A stretch of DNA of 64,000 nucleotides from Haliea sp. E1-2-M8 (GTDB lineage Bacteria; Pseudomonadota; Gammaproteobacteria; Pseudomonadales; Halieaceae): contig NZ_JAUTDR010000016.1 of assembly GCF_030649675.1 (NCBI RefSeq), positions 1-64,000 on the forward strand, written 5' to 3'. Shown here piece after piece: positions 17,392 to 24,895 of this stretch. The notes under the pieces are model-generated. The model saw only the letters and a list, made by a program, of their open reading frames with translations, ran no database searches and was not told the origin of the DNA. Position 1 is the stretch's first letter, and each line of letters starts with the position of its first letter. The position numbers and the translations under genes were made by a program.

Positions 17392-18462
17392 ATGTATCGC
17401 TACAGTGTCGACAGCACGATCACCTACACCTCCGAAGACCTGGTCCTGTTCAAGGAATCCCCGTTTGCCGCCTGGATGGAACGCCTGACCCTGGAGAATC
17501 CGGGCCACGGGCTTGTGCCGGACGCGGGCAGCACGCCACCCGACAACAGCATGCTGCGGCAGGACGATGTCGCGGCCATGCTGCGCTCGGAAGGGCGCAA
17601 GGTGGTGCTGGTCGATTGGGAGGAATCCGAACCGGTGCGCCGCAGTGCCACCCTGTCGGCCATGCGTGACGGGGCGGATTTCATTGTCAATGGCCAGCTG
17701 GCGGTGGGGCCTCTGGCGGGCTCCAGCAACCTGTTGCTGAAAACCAGCGGTTATTCGGAGCTGGGTGACTATCTCTACGTCCCCTGTGACACCCAGGGCA
17801 AGACCAACCTGCACTCGGCTTTCCGCCTGTGCTTTACAGCGGACCTGCTGCACAGCCTGCAGGGGGTGTTGCCGCCGCGCATGCTGATCATCCGCGGCGG
17901 GGCGGATTTGCTGCCGCTGCAGACAGAAGACCACGTCTATCACTACCGCGCGGTGAAACAGCGGTTCATGGAAGCGCAGCGCAAATTCCGCAAACACCGG
18001 ATGCCCGACCCGTCTCTCTCGGCGCACTTCGGGCGCTGGTCCGACTGTGCCAATGAAGTGCTGAAGCAGCGTGCACTGCAGCCGGAAAAGGCCGCTGAGC
18101 CAGTACAGGAAGAGCTGGACGTCGCAGTACCGGAACGGGCAGTGCAGCAGGAATCGCCGCCACTGCAGGTGCTGGAACGTCGCCGGCGGCAGCCGCCGCC
18201 GCCCGTTTACGGCGACCCTGAGCCCGCAGTGGCGCGGGATCCCCGGCCCCGTGATTCGCACCCGCTGGATCCCGCGGGATTCAGCTTCGGCAAGCGTGCC
18301 GCGGTTACTGCGCCGCTCCCGGCACCTGCTCCGGCGGCACCCGTGCAGACGCCGTTGCATGTTTCTGGCAGCGCCGTGGACCGCGACGACGACAGCGCCG
18401 ACCGCTTTACCCCGGTGCCATTCTCCGCCAGCCTCAATACCCGGGACTCGCTGGACGATTGA
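17392..18462 (+). CDS. Degenerate PD-(D/E)XK nuclease-like protein
   Basis: A 356-residue protein; ATG 17392 is chosen because AGGAGGG lies 11 bases upstream, whereas the longer frame starts inside the previous gene. Residues 1-225 resemble the N-terminal TM0106-type RecB nuclease half found in marine gammaproteobacteria: YTSEDLVLFKESPFAAWMER, then ADFIVNGQLAVGPLAGSSNL (95-114), YLYVPCDTQGK (128-138), CFTADLLHSLQG and QTEDHVYHYRAVKQRFM. The positions where an active enzyme would show GxxD and DxK read SSN and DTQ, so catalysis looks lost. Residues 230-356 are a low-complexity, Pro/Arg-rich disordered tail. It may bind DNA or a partner without cutting. Confidence 0.6.
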   Translation: MYRYSVDSTITYTSEDLVLFKESPFAAWMERLTLENPGHGLVPDAGSTPPDNSMLRQDDVAAMLRSEGRKVVLVDWEESEPVRRSATLSAMRDGADFIVNGQLAVGPLAGSSNLLLKTSGYSELGDYLYVPCDTQGKTNLHSAFRLCFTADLLHSLQGVLPPRMLIIRGGADLLPLQTEDHVYHYRAVKQRFMEAQRKFRKHRMPDPSLSAHFGRWSDCANEVLKQRALQPEKAAEPVQEELDVAVPERAVQQESPPLQVLERRRRQPPPPVYGDPEPAVARDPRPRDSHPLDPAGFSFGKRAAVTAPLPAPAPAAPVQTPLHVSGSAVDRDDDSADRFTPVPFSASLNTRDSLDD

Positions 18463-18489
18463 GCGCGCCGCTGGCTGCCCGGGGGGCAG

Positions 18490-19167
18490 TCAGAACTTCT
18501 GCAGCAGGGACGCCTGCGGCCGCACAAACAGGCACTCACAGCTCGCGGTGAGAATGCCGTCCGCGTGCATTTCCCCCTTGACGGTGGTTTTCCGGCCCAC
18601 GCTCTCGGTCAGCTGGGCGCTGAGGTCGAGGTCCGTGTTCAGCGGCGTGGGTCGGTGGTAGCGCACGGTCAGGGTCCCGGTCATGCCCGGGTTGTTGCCC
18701 GCCAGCTGTGCCATCCCCAGGAACTGGTCGAAGATCGCGGCGATAAACCCGCCGTGGATGTAGCCGGGCGGGCCCTCGTAGGCGTAGCCGCAGCGCACGG
18801 TGCCAAAAGCCCGGTCGTCCTGCAGCCACATGTTCAGCTGCGGCGACAGGGGGTTGCTCCAGCCTCCCAGGGCATTCAGCTCATGGTTTACCTCGCCGTG
18901 GCCGCCGTGCTTGCCGTCGCGCAGGAAGGCCAGCAGCCCGTGCAGCCGCGGCCCTGCGGCGAGTGTCGCTGCCTGCGCCTCCAGTTGGCCGGCCAGGGCG
19001 TCGATGTCCGCGGTAGTGCCATCGCTGGTGATCAGCGCTTCGATCAACTCGCGCAGGGCCTGGGCCGCGCGCCGCTTGGCCTCCCAGTGGGGTGAAAACG
19101 GCGGTGAGATTTCCTCGGAAGCGAAGGGATTGAAGACGGACGCATTGCCGTCGGCATCTGGAAACAT
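18490..19167 (-). CDS. PaaI-type hotdog thioesterase
   Basis: A 225-residue protein with an N-terminal alpha-helical extension (about 1-105) and a C-terminal hotdog domain (about 106-225). Recognisable motifs are YEGPPGYIHGGFIAAIFDQF, the HGG-x-x-x-x-x-x-D core of PaaI/4HBT thioesterases, and TLTVRYHRPTPLNTDLDL. It should hydrolyse acyl- or aryl-CoA thioesters, releasing CoA in catabolism. It follows the epoxide hydrolase gene by 26 bases on the same strand, so the two form an operon. The 5' extension is longer than in E. coli PaaI (about 140 residues). Confidence 0.85.
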   Translation of the reverse strand: MFPDADGNASVFNPFASEEISPPFSPHWEAKRRAAQALRELIEALITSDGTTADIDALAGQLEAQAATLAAGPRLHGLLAFLRDGKHGGHGEVNHELNALGGWSNPLSPQLNMWLQDDRAFGTVRCGYAYEGPPGYIHGGFIAAIFDQFLGMAQLAGNNPGMTGTLTVRYHRPTPLNTDLDLSAQLTESVGRKTTVKGEMHADGILTASCECLFVRPQASLLQKF

Positions 19168-19193
19168 CGGTTTATCCTGTCTGGTAGTAGTGT

Positions 19194-20345
19194 TCAGCGC
19201 AGCTTGCGGAAGCAGTCACGCAGCTCGCCGATCATCAGTTGCGGCTGTTCCAGGGCGGCGAAATGGCCGCCGGCGGGTAGTTCATTCCAGTGAATCAGCT
19301 GGGTGAAGCGCTTCTCCGCCCAGCGACGGCTGCTGCGGAAAATCTCCTTGGGGAAAATGGAGCAGCCCACGGGCATGCTGATCGGGTCGAAGTTGGGGCT
19401 GCCAAAGCTTTCCCAATACAGTCGGGCGGAGCTCGCGCCGGCGTTGTTGAGCCAGTAGACCATCACGTTGTCCAGCAGCTCGTCGCGATCGATCACCTGC
19501 TCCGGGTGCTTGACGCCGTCGCGCTCGCAGTCGGTCCAGGCATGGAATTTTTCGATTATCCAGGCCATCTGGCCCACCGGTGAATCCGCGAGCCCGTAGC
19601 CCAGGGTCTGGGGCCGGGTCGCCTGCTGTTTGGAATAGCCCGAGTCCCACTCAGCGTAAAAGCCCATCGACTCCAGCGCGCCCTGCTCCTGGGGCGTGAG
19701 CTTGTCCATGGTGTCCGGATCGGGGGCCACAATCGGCATGTTCACGTGGATGCCGGCGCAGTGGGTGGTTTCGGTCTGGCCCATGCTCTGGGTAATCATG
19801 CTGCCCCAGTCGCCGCCCTGGGCAACGTAACGCTCGTACCCCAGCCGCGCCATCAGCTCGCCCCACATGCGTCCTATGACCTCCACCGAAGTTCCGGTGG
19901 CGGTGGGTTTGCCGGAGAAGCCGTAGCCGGGCAGGGACGGGATCACCAGGTGGAAGGCATCGGCGGCGTCACCACCGTGGGCGACCGGGTCCACCAGGGC
20001 GTCAATGATATGGCGGAACTCGAGGATGGACCCCGGCCAGCCGTGGGAGATGATCAGCGGCATGGCCTCCGGGTGCGGCGAGCGGCAGTGGAGAAAGTGG
20101 ATATCCAGCCCCTGGATGCGGGTGGTGAACTGGGGTCGCGCGTTCAACTGCGCCTCGCAGCGGCGCCAGTCGTAGTCACTGGCCCAGTATTCGGCCAGTT
20201 CCCGGGTGTAGGCCAGGGGCATGCCCTGGCTCCAGTCAGCGCAGGTTTCCCGGTCTGGCCAGCGGGTCATTGCCAGGCGTTGCCGCAGGTCGGCGAGGAC
20301 TGCGTCGGGTATGGCTACTGTATAAGGTGAGATGTTGTCGGTCAT
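19194..20345 (-). CDS. Epoxide hydrolase, EHN domain
   Basis: A 383-residue alpha/beta hydrolase. An N-terminal EHN domain (about 1-105: IPDAVLADLRQRLAMTRWPD, YWASDYDWRRCEAQLN) precedes the hydrolase core: ISHGWPGSILEF (oxyanion HGWP), GGDWGSMITQSM with the nucleophile Asp in the GGDWG motif, and AGGHFAALEQP with the catalytic His near the end. This layout is that of juvenile-hormone or microsomal-type epoxide hydrolases opening epoxides to diols. The ATG at 20343-20345 is preferred over a GTG at 20369; GGGGA lies just upstream. It leads a two-gene operon with the thioesterase and fits a P450-epoxide-diol degradation theme. Confidence 0.9.
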   Translation of the reverse strand: MTDNISPYTVAIPDAVLADLRQRLAMTRWPDRETCADWSQGMPLAYTRELAEYWASDYDWRRCEAQLNARPQFTTRIQGLDIHFLHCRSPHPEAMPLIISHGWPGSILEFRHIIDALVDPVAHGGDAADAFHLVIPSLPGYGFSGKPTATGTSVEVIGRMWGELMARLGYERYVAQGGDWGSMITQSMGQTETTHCAGIHVNMPIVAPDPDTMDKLTPQEQGALESMGFYAEWDSGYSKQQATRPQTLGYGLADSPVGQMAWIIEKFHAWTDCERDGVKHPEQVIDRDELLDNVMVYWLNNAGASSARLYWESFGSPNFDPISMPVGCSIFPKEIFRSSRRWAEKRFTQLIHWNELPAGGHFAALEQPQLMIGELRDCFRKLR

Positions 20346-20437
20346 GGTCAGCGTCCCCGGTGTGGACACTTACCGTAGCTACAGCCGCCACCCAAAGCAA
20401 GCGAGGGTGGCGCTAGCAGCGGTGGCGGTTCAGCTGC

Positions 20438-21898
20438 TCAGCCCGTGGCGGCAGTCGCCCTGGCCTTGCGTCCGCCAGCCACGCGCCGCGCGGGCTTGTA
20501 TGCGGGCGTGCTGAAGTCACGCAGGAAGGGTTGCAGGGCCTGACGCTCCGCGGGCTCGTCCCGGGTCTTGCTGAGCAGATGCGTGGTGCGTGGTTCGCGG
20601 TCGAGAAACAGTTTGCCCGAGATCTTGCCCGCTTCGGTCGCTACTGCCAACCAGATGATGGTGTCCGCACCTTCCTCCGGGGTTCGCAGGATCCGGCGGG
20701 TGAGCTTGTGGAAGCCGGGCAGGGAGGATTCCACCCCGGGTGTGTCCGCCCAGCCGGGGTGCATGGCGTTGACGACGATGCCGTCTTCCGCCCAGGCCGC
20801 TGCCCACTGCTCGGTCAGCACCATCAGCGCGCGCTTGCAGCGGGCGTAGGCGACGCTACCGGAATAGCCTTCCTCGCGCGCGACCAGTTTGTGCACCTGC
20901 AGGGGCTGCGAGTACATGCCACCGGAAACGACATTGATTACCCTGCCCTGTGGCGCCGCCGCGAGCAGCGGTCGCAGACCCTCGGTAAGCCGGTAAGGGC
21001 TCAGCAGCAAGAGGGCGAAGCTTTGTTCTATGCCCTCCGGGGTTTCGTCGCGCGGGTTGAACAGTGCCCCGGCGTTGTTCACCAGGACATCAATCGGCCT
21101 GCCCTTGCGCAGCAGGCGCGCAATGAGGCGCTGCACCTCCTCCATCAGGCTGAGATCGGCGACCTCGACGAAGATCGCCGTGTTGCCGGTTTCCCGTTGC
21201 AGTTCATTCACCAGCGCCGTCGCCTTGGCCTCGTTGCGGATCACCAGGGTCAGGGACGCCCCGCGTTCGGCCAGGGCGCGTGCGGTGGCCAGCCCCAGCC
21301 CCGAGCTGGCGCCGGTAATGACCACGTGCTTGTCGCCCATCCACGCCGACATCGGGTTCCAGTGGCGCCGCCCCAGCTTGTACCCGCGCCGGCTGAAGTG
21401 GGCCATGCCGGGCAGGACCCAGCGATCGGCACGGGCGTTGCCGGCGGAGATGGACGGCGCCGGGTAGTTGTCCTCCAGCGCCCGTTTCATGCCCTGCACC
21501 GAGGCGTAGCCCATTTTCTCCATGCCCTTGCGCAGCGCACCCAGAGCCGGGCCCAGGGGAAACCTGAAATTGAAGCTGGCGCGGTAGTCGATGTGGGTAC
21601 CGCTGGCGGTCTCGGAAAGGTGAATCACGTCGGTGACTTCGAACAGCCGACAGGTGCCGTGCAGCTCAATGGCCTTGTCCGGTTCCAGATGGGTGACGGT
21701 GTACAGCAGATCCACCGAGCCCACCGGCATTTCACAGGTGACATTGAACCGGGTGCCGACGATTATGGGCCCCGCGCTCAACTTTTCGGCGGCGATGGCG
21801 GTGGCGTCCCACTCGGCGGTGGTACGGAAATCCTTGATATAGTCGAAGGCTTCCCGGATGGGGCGCGGCACATCGATTTTTTCATGCAGCACGATCAT
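20438..21898 (-). CDS. SRPBCC-SDR fusion oxidoreductase
   Basis: A 486-residue two-domain protein. Residues 1-145 are a START/SRPBCC hydrophobic-ligand-binding domain (HEKIDVPRPIREAFDYIKDF, SVDLLYTVTHLEPDKAIELH, SGTHIDYRASFNFRF). Residues 188-470 are a short-chain dehydrogenase with cofactor loop TGASSGLG (195-202), NNAG (274-277), catalytic Ser325, and YARCK (Tyr351, Lys355). The SDR half resembles DHRS12-type enzymes. A ligand-binding lid fused to an NAD(P)-dependent reductase suggests a lipophilic alcohol or ketone substrate held in the SRPBCC cavity. The Arg/Ala-rich C-terminal tail is variable. Confidence 0.88.
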   Translation of the reverse strand: MIVLHEKIDVPRPIREAFDYIKDFRTTAEWDATAIAAEKLSAGPIIVGTRFNVTCEMPVGSVDLLYTVTHLEPDKAIELHGTCRLFEVTDVIHLSETASGTHIDYRASFNFRFPLGPALGALRKGMEKMGYASVQGMKRALEDNYPAPSISAGNARADRWVLPGMAHFSRRGYKLGRRHWNPMSAWMGDKHVVITGASSGLGLATARALAERGASLTLVIRNEAKATALVNELQRETGNTAIFVEVADLSLMEEVQRLIARLLRKGRPIDVLVNNAGALFNPRDETPEGIEQSFALLLLSPYRLTEGLRPLLAAAPQGRVINVVSGGMYSQPLQVHKLVAREEGYSGSVAYARCKRALMVLTEQWAAAWAEDGIVVNAMHPGWADTPGVESSLPGFHKLTRRILRTPEEGADTIIWLAVATEAGKISGKLFLDREPRTTHLLSKTRDEPAERQALQPFLRDFSTPAYKPARRVAGGRKARATAATG

Positions 21899-22095
21899 GT
21901 GCTCTCAACCTCAATAACTGTGTCAACTCTGTATACGCCGGGGCCCTGGCTATAGATTCCCGCAGAGTTTTTTTCCAGTATAGACCCTGCGTTCGCGCTG
22001 TCCCGGGGCCACCTTCGCACTGGCACGGTTCAGGGTATAGAATCGAAGCTGACCGGGACATAGATCACCCCCGGAGACCAACAGCGGAGTGCGCG

Positions 22096-22575
22096 ATGTA
22101 CATTTTCTCCGGACAATTCATGCGGCAGGCACTGCTGGTATTGGTGGTCCTGGCGCCGCCGGCGCTGGCCCAGTTCGACATACAGACCCGGCTGCCGACC
22201 TGTGCCACCCTGAACTGGTCCGAGGCGGTGCACCGCAGCTACCCGGACATCGACGAAATCTGCCAGGGCGTGTATCAGAAGGACGGGGTGCTTTACGCCA
22301 GGGCCGAGGTGGAAGTGTTGCGCGTGAGCGGCAATCGCCTGACCCTGCGCACGCTACACACGGACGGCAGTCGCGGCCACCAGACCAGCATGCGGGTGGG
22401 GCCGAACTGGCGTGCGCGGATAGATGGCCGGGAGTACCGGGTGGGAGAGCTGGTCGGGGGGCAGCGCTTGTCGGTTTACATTCCCGAGGACCGGTTCGCC
22501 TTTGCCCTGGACGGGGCCAGTGGTGTGGCCGAGCACGATACCAGCCCGGAGCCGGAGGGCGGTAGCGACGACTAA
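22096..22575 (+). CDS. Secreted protein of unknown function
   Basis: A 159-residue exported protein. ATG 22096 has GGAG six bases upstream; an internal ATG at 22120 would also give a signal peptide (MRQALLVLVVLAPPALA, mature QFDIQ). The mature part has two cysteines (TCATLN and DEICQG) that could form a disulfide, and a beta-rich middle (LYARAEVEVLRVSGNRLTLR, IDGREYRVGELVGGQRLSVY). The C-terminus is acidic. No family is recognised. Its stop overlaps the stop of the convergent next gene by four bases. Confidence 0.75.
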   Translation: MYIFSGQFMRQALLVLVVLAPPALAQFDIQTRLPTCATLNWSEAVHRSYPDIDEICQGVYQKDGVLYARAEVEVLRVSGNRLTLRTLHTDGSRGHQTSMRVGPNWRARIDGREYRVGELVGGQRLSVYIPEDRFAFALDGASGVAEHDTSPEPEGGSDD

Positions 22576-22982
22576 TCCTCCACCCACACCCGGCGCAGAG
22601 GCTCGCCAAAGTCGTCGTAAACCGTCTTGCGGCGGGGCTGCGGCCGACGGCTGCGCCTGGGGCCGGGATTGCGCTTGAGCAGGGCCTTGCGGCGCTGCTC
22701 AATGGCGGCCACGACTTCCGGCACCAGCGTGCGTTCAACCCGGGGCTCCAGGAACAGGCGCCGGGTCAGATACAGCGGTGCCGCCAGCGGGTCCTTGCCG
22801 CTGATGCCCTGGGGCACGGATTCAACTTCTCCGCCCTTCTGCAGGAAGCGCTGGGTCTCGTTCTCCAGCGCCGCACGCAGCTCTGCCTTGCTCGGTAGCT
22901 TCTTCACAGTGGTGAATGCCTGCAGATAGTCCTGACCGACAGCCCAAAATAGTTCAGTATAGCGCCCCCGGCGCAGAATCAT
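22572..22982 (-). CDS. Small basic protein of unknown function
   Basis: About 136 residues from CAT 22980-22982; a GTG at 22907 (giving a KKLPSKAEL start) is an alternative. The conserved-looking part is LPSKAELRAALENETQRFLQ followed by KGGEVESVPQGISGKDP, a pattern vaguely reminiscent of SutA-like small RNA polymerase-binding regulators (FLxxGGxVxxV). The C-terminal third is arginine-rich (RRSRRPQPRRK), which suggests nucleic-acid or ribosome contact. This is sequence-pattern inference only. The frame extends far upstream, but that part is a shadow of the esterase gene. Confidence 0.55.
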   Translation of the reverse strand: MILRRGRYTELFWAVGQDYLQAFTTVKKLPSKAELRAALENETQRFLQKGGEVESVPQGISGKDPLAAPLYLTRRLFLEPRVERTLVPEVVAAIEQRRKALLKRNPGPRRSRRPQPRRKTVYDDFGEPLRRVWVED

Positions 22983-23081
22983 AGGCCAGCAGCCGGGGCG
23001 GGCGGCAAGCCATGCGAGCGCGTTGTGCTGCGCGCCGGCATTCTGGTTTAATGCAGGCCTCTTTTTCCCCGGAGCGTGTCC

Positions 23082-24155
23082 ATGGTTTGGTTTATCCTGG
23101 CGGTTGTGCTGTTTTTCGCCATCAGCTTGCTGTATCTGCGCGGCGAGGATCTGTCCCGCTACGATGCACCGCCATTGCCAGCACCTCAGGGCAAGCCCAG
23201 TCCGGAACACGGCGCGGTGCTTGCGCGGCTGGGTGAGTTTGCCGCAACGGGGCAAACTCTCAACGGCCGCGCCCGGCTGCGGGCGGTGCGCGAGATGATG
23301 GACGCACTCAGCGACGGGGTCGACTTCGGCTCTCGCTTCGAAACGGTCGACGAAGGTCAGTTGCGCGGGGAATGGGTGCTGGCACCGGGCTTTGATCCGC
23401 GCCGGCGCCTGCTCTACATTCACGGCGGCGCCTGGTTTGCCGGCAGCCCGCGCAGCCACCGCGCGATCACCGACCGCCTGGCGCGCCTCACCGGCGCCGC
23501 CGTGTTTGCCCTCGACTACCGGCTTATTCCTGAACACCGCCGCCGCGACGGTATCGAGGACTGCCGCAGTGCCTGGCGCTGGCTGCTGGTCAATGGCCCC
23601 GCAGGCCCCGAGCCGCTGGACCATGGCCTGGTGGCGGGGGACTCTGCCGGCGGCAGCCTGACCCTGGGCCTGCTGGCCTGGGTGCGGGACGAGGGGCTGC
23701 GGGCGCCGGACGTGGCGATCGTTTTCTCGCCTTCCACCGATGTCACCATGAGCGGCCCCAGCATGCGCGGCAACCTGGCGACGGACCAGATGCTGGGCCC
23801 GCTGTTCGGCAAGCTGGCGCGGGTCCCGACAGTCCTGTTGCTGTGGCTGACCTGGTTCAACAATCGCATCCTGCCTTCGCATCCCGATGTGTCGCCCCTG
23901 CGCGGCGATCTCGCCGGTCTGCCGCCGGTTCTGATCCAGGCCAGTGAGCAGGAAATGCTGCTCGACGACGCCCGGCGCTATGTCGCCAAAGCCCAGGAGG
24001 AAGGTTCCCCGGTGGAGTTGCAAACCTGGCCGCACATGGTGCACGTCTGGCAGATGTTCACCCCGGACCTCCCCGAGGCCGAAGAGGCCTACGTCAGCAT
24101 TGCCGAATTCCTGGCCAGCGCCGGCGTGCCCGTGGCCGAGGGTGGCGAGCTGTGA
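23082..24155 (+). CDS. HSL-type alpha/beta hydrolase
   Basis: A 357-residue esterase/lipase of the hormone-sensitive lipase family. An N-terminal membrane anchor (WFILAVVLFFAISLLYL) precedes the hydrolase core, with oxyanion motif LLYIHGGAWFAGSPRSH, nucleophile elbow VAGDSAGGSL and catalytic His in MVHVWQMF. It should hydrolyse short or medium esters at the inner membrane. ATG 23082 has GGAG seven bases upstream; a GTG six bases earlier is less likely. The next gene starts at 24152 inside its stop (GTGA), so it is translationally coupled to the PlsC-like gene. Confidence 0.9.
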   Translation: MVWFILAVVLFFAISLLYLRGEDLSRYDAPPLPAPQGKPSPEHGAVLARLGEFAATGQTLNGRARLRAVREMMDALSDGVDFGSRFETVDEGQLRGEWVLAPGFDPRRRLLYIHGGAWFAGSPRSHRAITDRLARLTGAAVFALDYRLIPEHRRRDGIEDCRSAWRWLLVNGPAGPEPLDHGLVAGDSAGGSLTLGLLAWVRDEGLRAPDVAIVFSPSTDVTMSGPSMRGNLATDQMLGPLFGKLARVPTVLLLWLTWFNNRILPSHPDVSPLRGDLAGLPPVLIQASEQEMLLDDARRYVAKAQEEGSPVELQTWPHMVHVWQMFTPDLPEAEEAYVSIAEFLASAGVPVAEGGEL

Positions 24156-24895
24156 ATGCGATCCGCTCCACGCTGGTTTTCCTGTGGATGGTGGTCAGTA
24201 TCATTCCCATGGGTCTGGGTCTTATCGTCTGCTCGCTGTTCCTGAGTGATACCCGGGTGTGGTGGTTGTTCGCCGTGCCCTGGCTGCGCGGCTCGGTTGT
24301 CGCCGCCAGAATCGTTGGCGGCGTGCAGTACCGTATCCACGGCGCGGAGAATCTGCCCAAGGCCGAGGACATGCGTCGGATCGTGCTCTGCCCCAAGCAT
24401 CAGTCAACCTGGGAAACCTTCTTTTTCCCGAGCATGACACCCCATCCGCTGGCCTACGTGTTCAAGCGGGAGCTGCTGCAGATCCCGATTTTTGGCTGGT
24501 GTCTGGCGCGTCTGAAAATGGTCCATATCGATCGCAGCAAACGCAACGAAGCCTGGGGCAAGGTCGCGACCCAGGGCAGGGTGCTGATGGACCGGGGCAA
24601 GTGGGTCATCATGTTCCCCGAGGGCACCCGCACCGAGCGCGGCGCCAAGGGCAGCTACAAGTCCGGCGCCACGCGGCTGGCAGTTGCCACCGGCGCCAGC
24701 GTGATCCCGATCGCGGTCACCTCTGGACGCTGCTGGCCGCGGCGCTCCTTTGCCCTGCGGCCCGGCGTGATCGACGTCTCCATCGGCACGCCGGTGTCGG
24801 CACTGGACCGCCAGCCCGGCGAGCTGATGGACGAGATTGAACGCTGGATTGAGACCGAAATGCGGCGCCTGGACCCGGAGGCCTATTATGCGTGA
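24152..24895 (+). CDS. 1-acylglycerol-3-phosphate acyltransferase (PlsC-like)
   Basis: A 247-residue inner-membrane acyltransferase. Two hydrophobic segments near the N-terminus (LVFLWMVVSIIPMGLGLIV) precede PlsC motifs: LCPKHQSTWETFFFP, in which the usual HxxxxD reads HxxxxE, and MFPEGTRTERGAKG. The Glu variant occurs in several gammaproteobacterial PlsC paralogues, so activity is likely. It should acylate lysophosphatidate or a related lysolipid. It starts with GTG overlapping the esterase stop and itself overlaps the decarboxylase start at 24888, so three genes are coupled. Confidence 0.9.
   Translation: MNAIRSTLVFLWMVVSIIPMGLGLIVCSLFLSDTRVWWLFAVPWLRGSVVAARIVGGVQYRIHGAENLPKAEDMRRIVLCPKHQSTWETFFFPSMTPHPLAYVFKRELLQIPIFGWCLARLKMVHIDRSKRNEAWGKVATQGRVLMDRGKWVIMFPEGTRTERGAKGSYKSGATRLAVATGASVIPIAVTSGRCWPRRSFALRPGVIDVSIGTPVSALDRQPGELMDEIERWIETEMRRLDPEAYYA

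Noticed and set aside
22983-24044. Large minus-strand frame opposite the esterase gene
   Set aside because: Composition is that of an antisense shadow; the esterase on the plus strand has all catalytic motifs.
24837-24887. Longer start for the amino-acid decarboxylase
   Set aside because: The added residues are a shadow of the PlsC gene; family alignment and the overlapping ATG support 24888.
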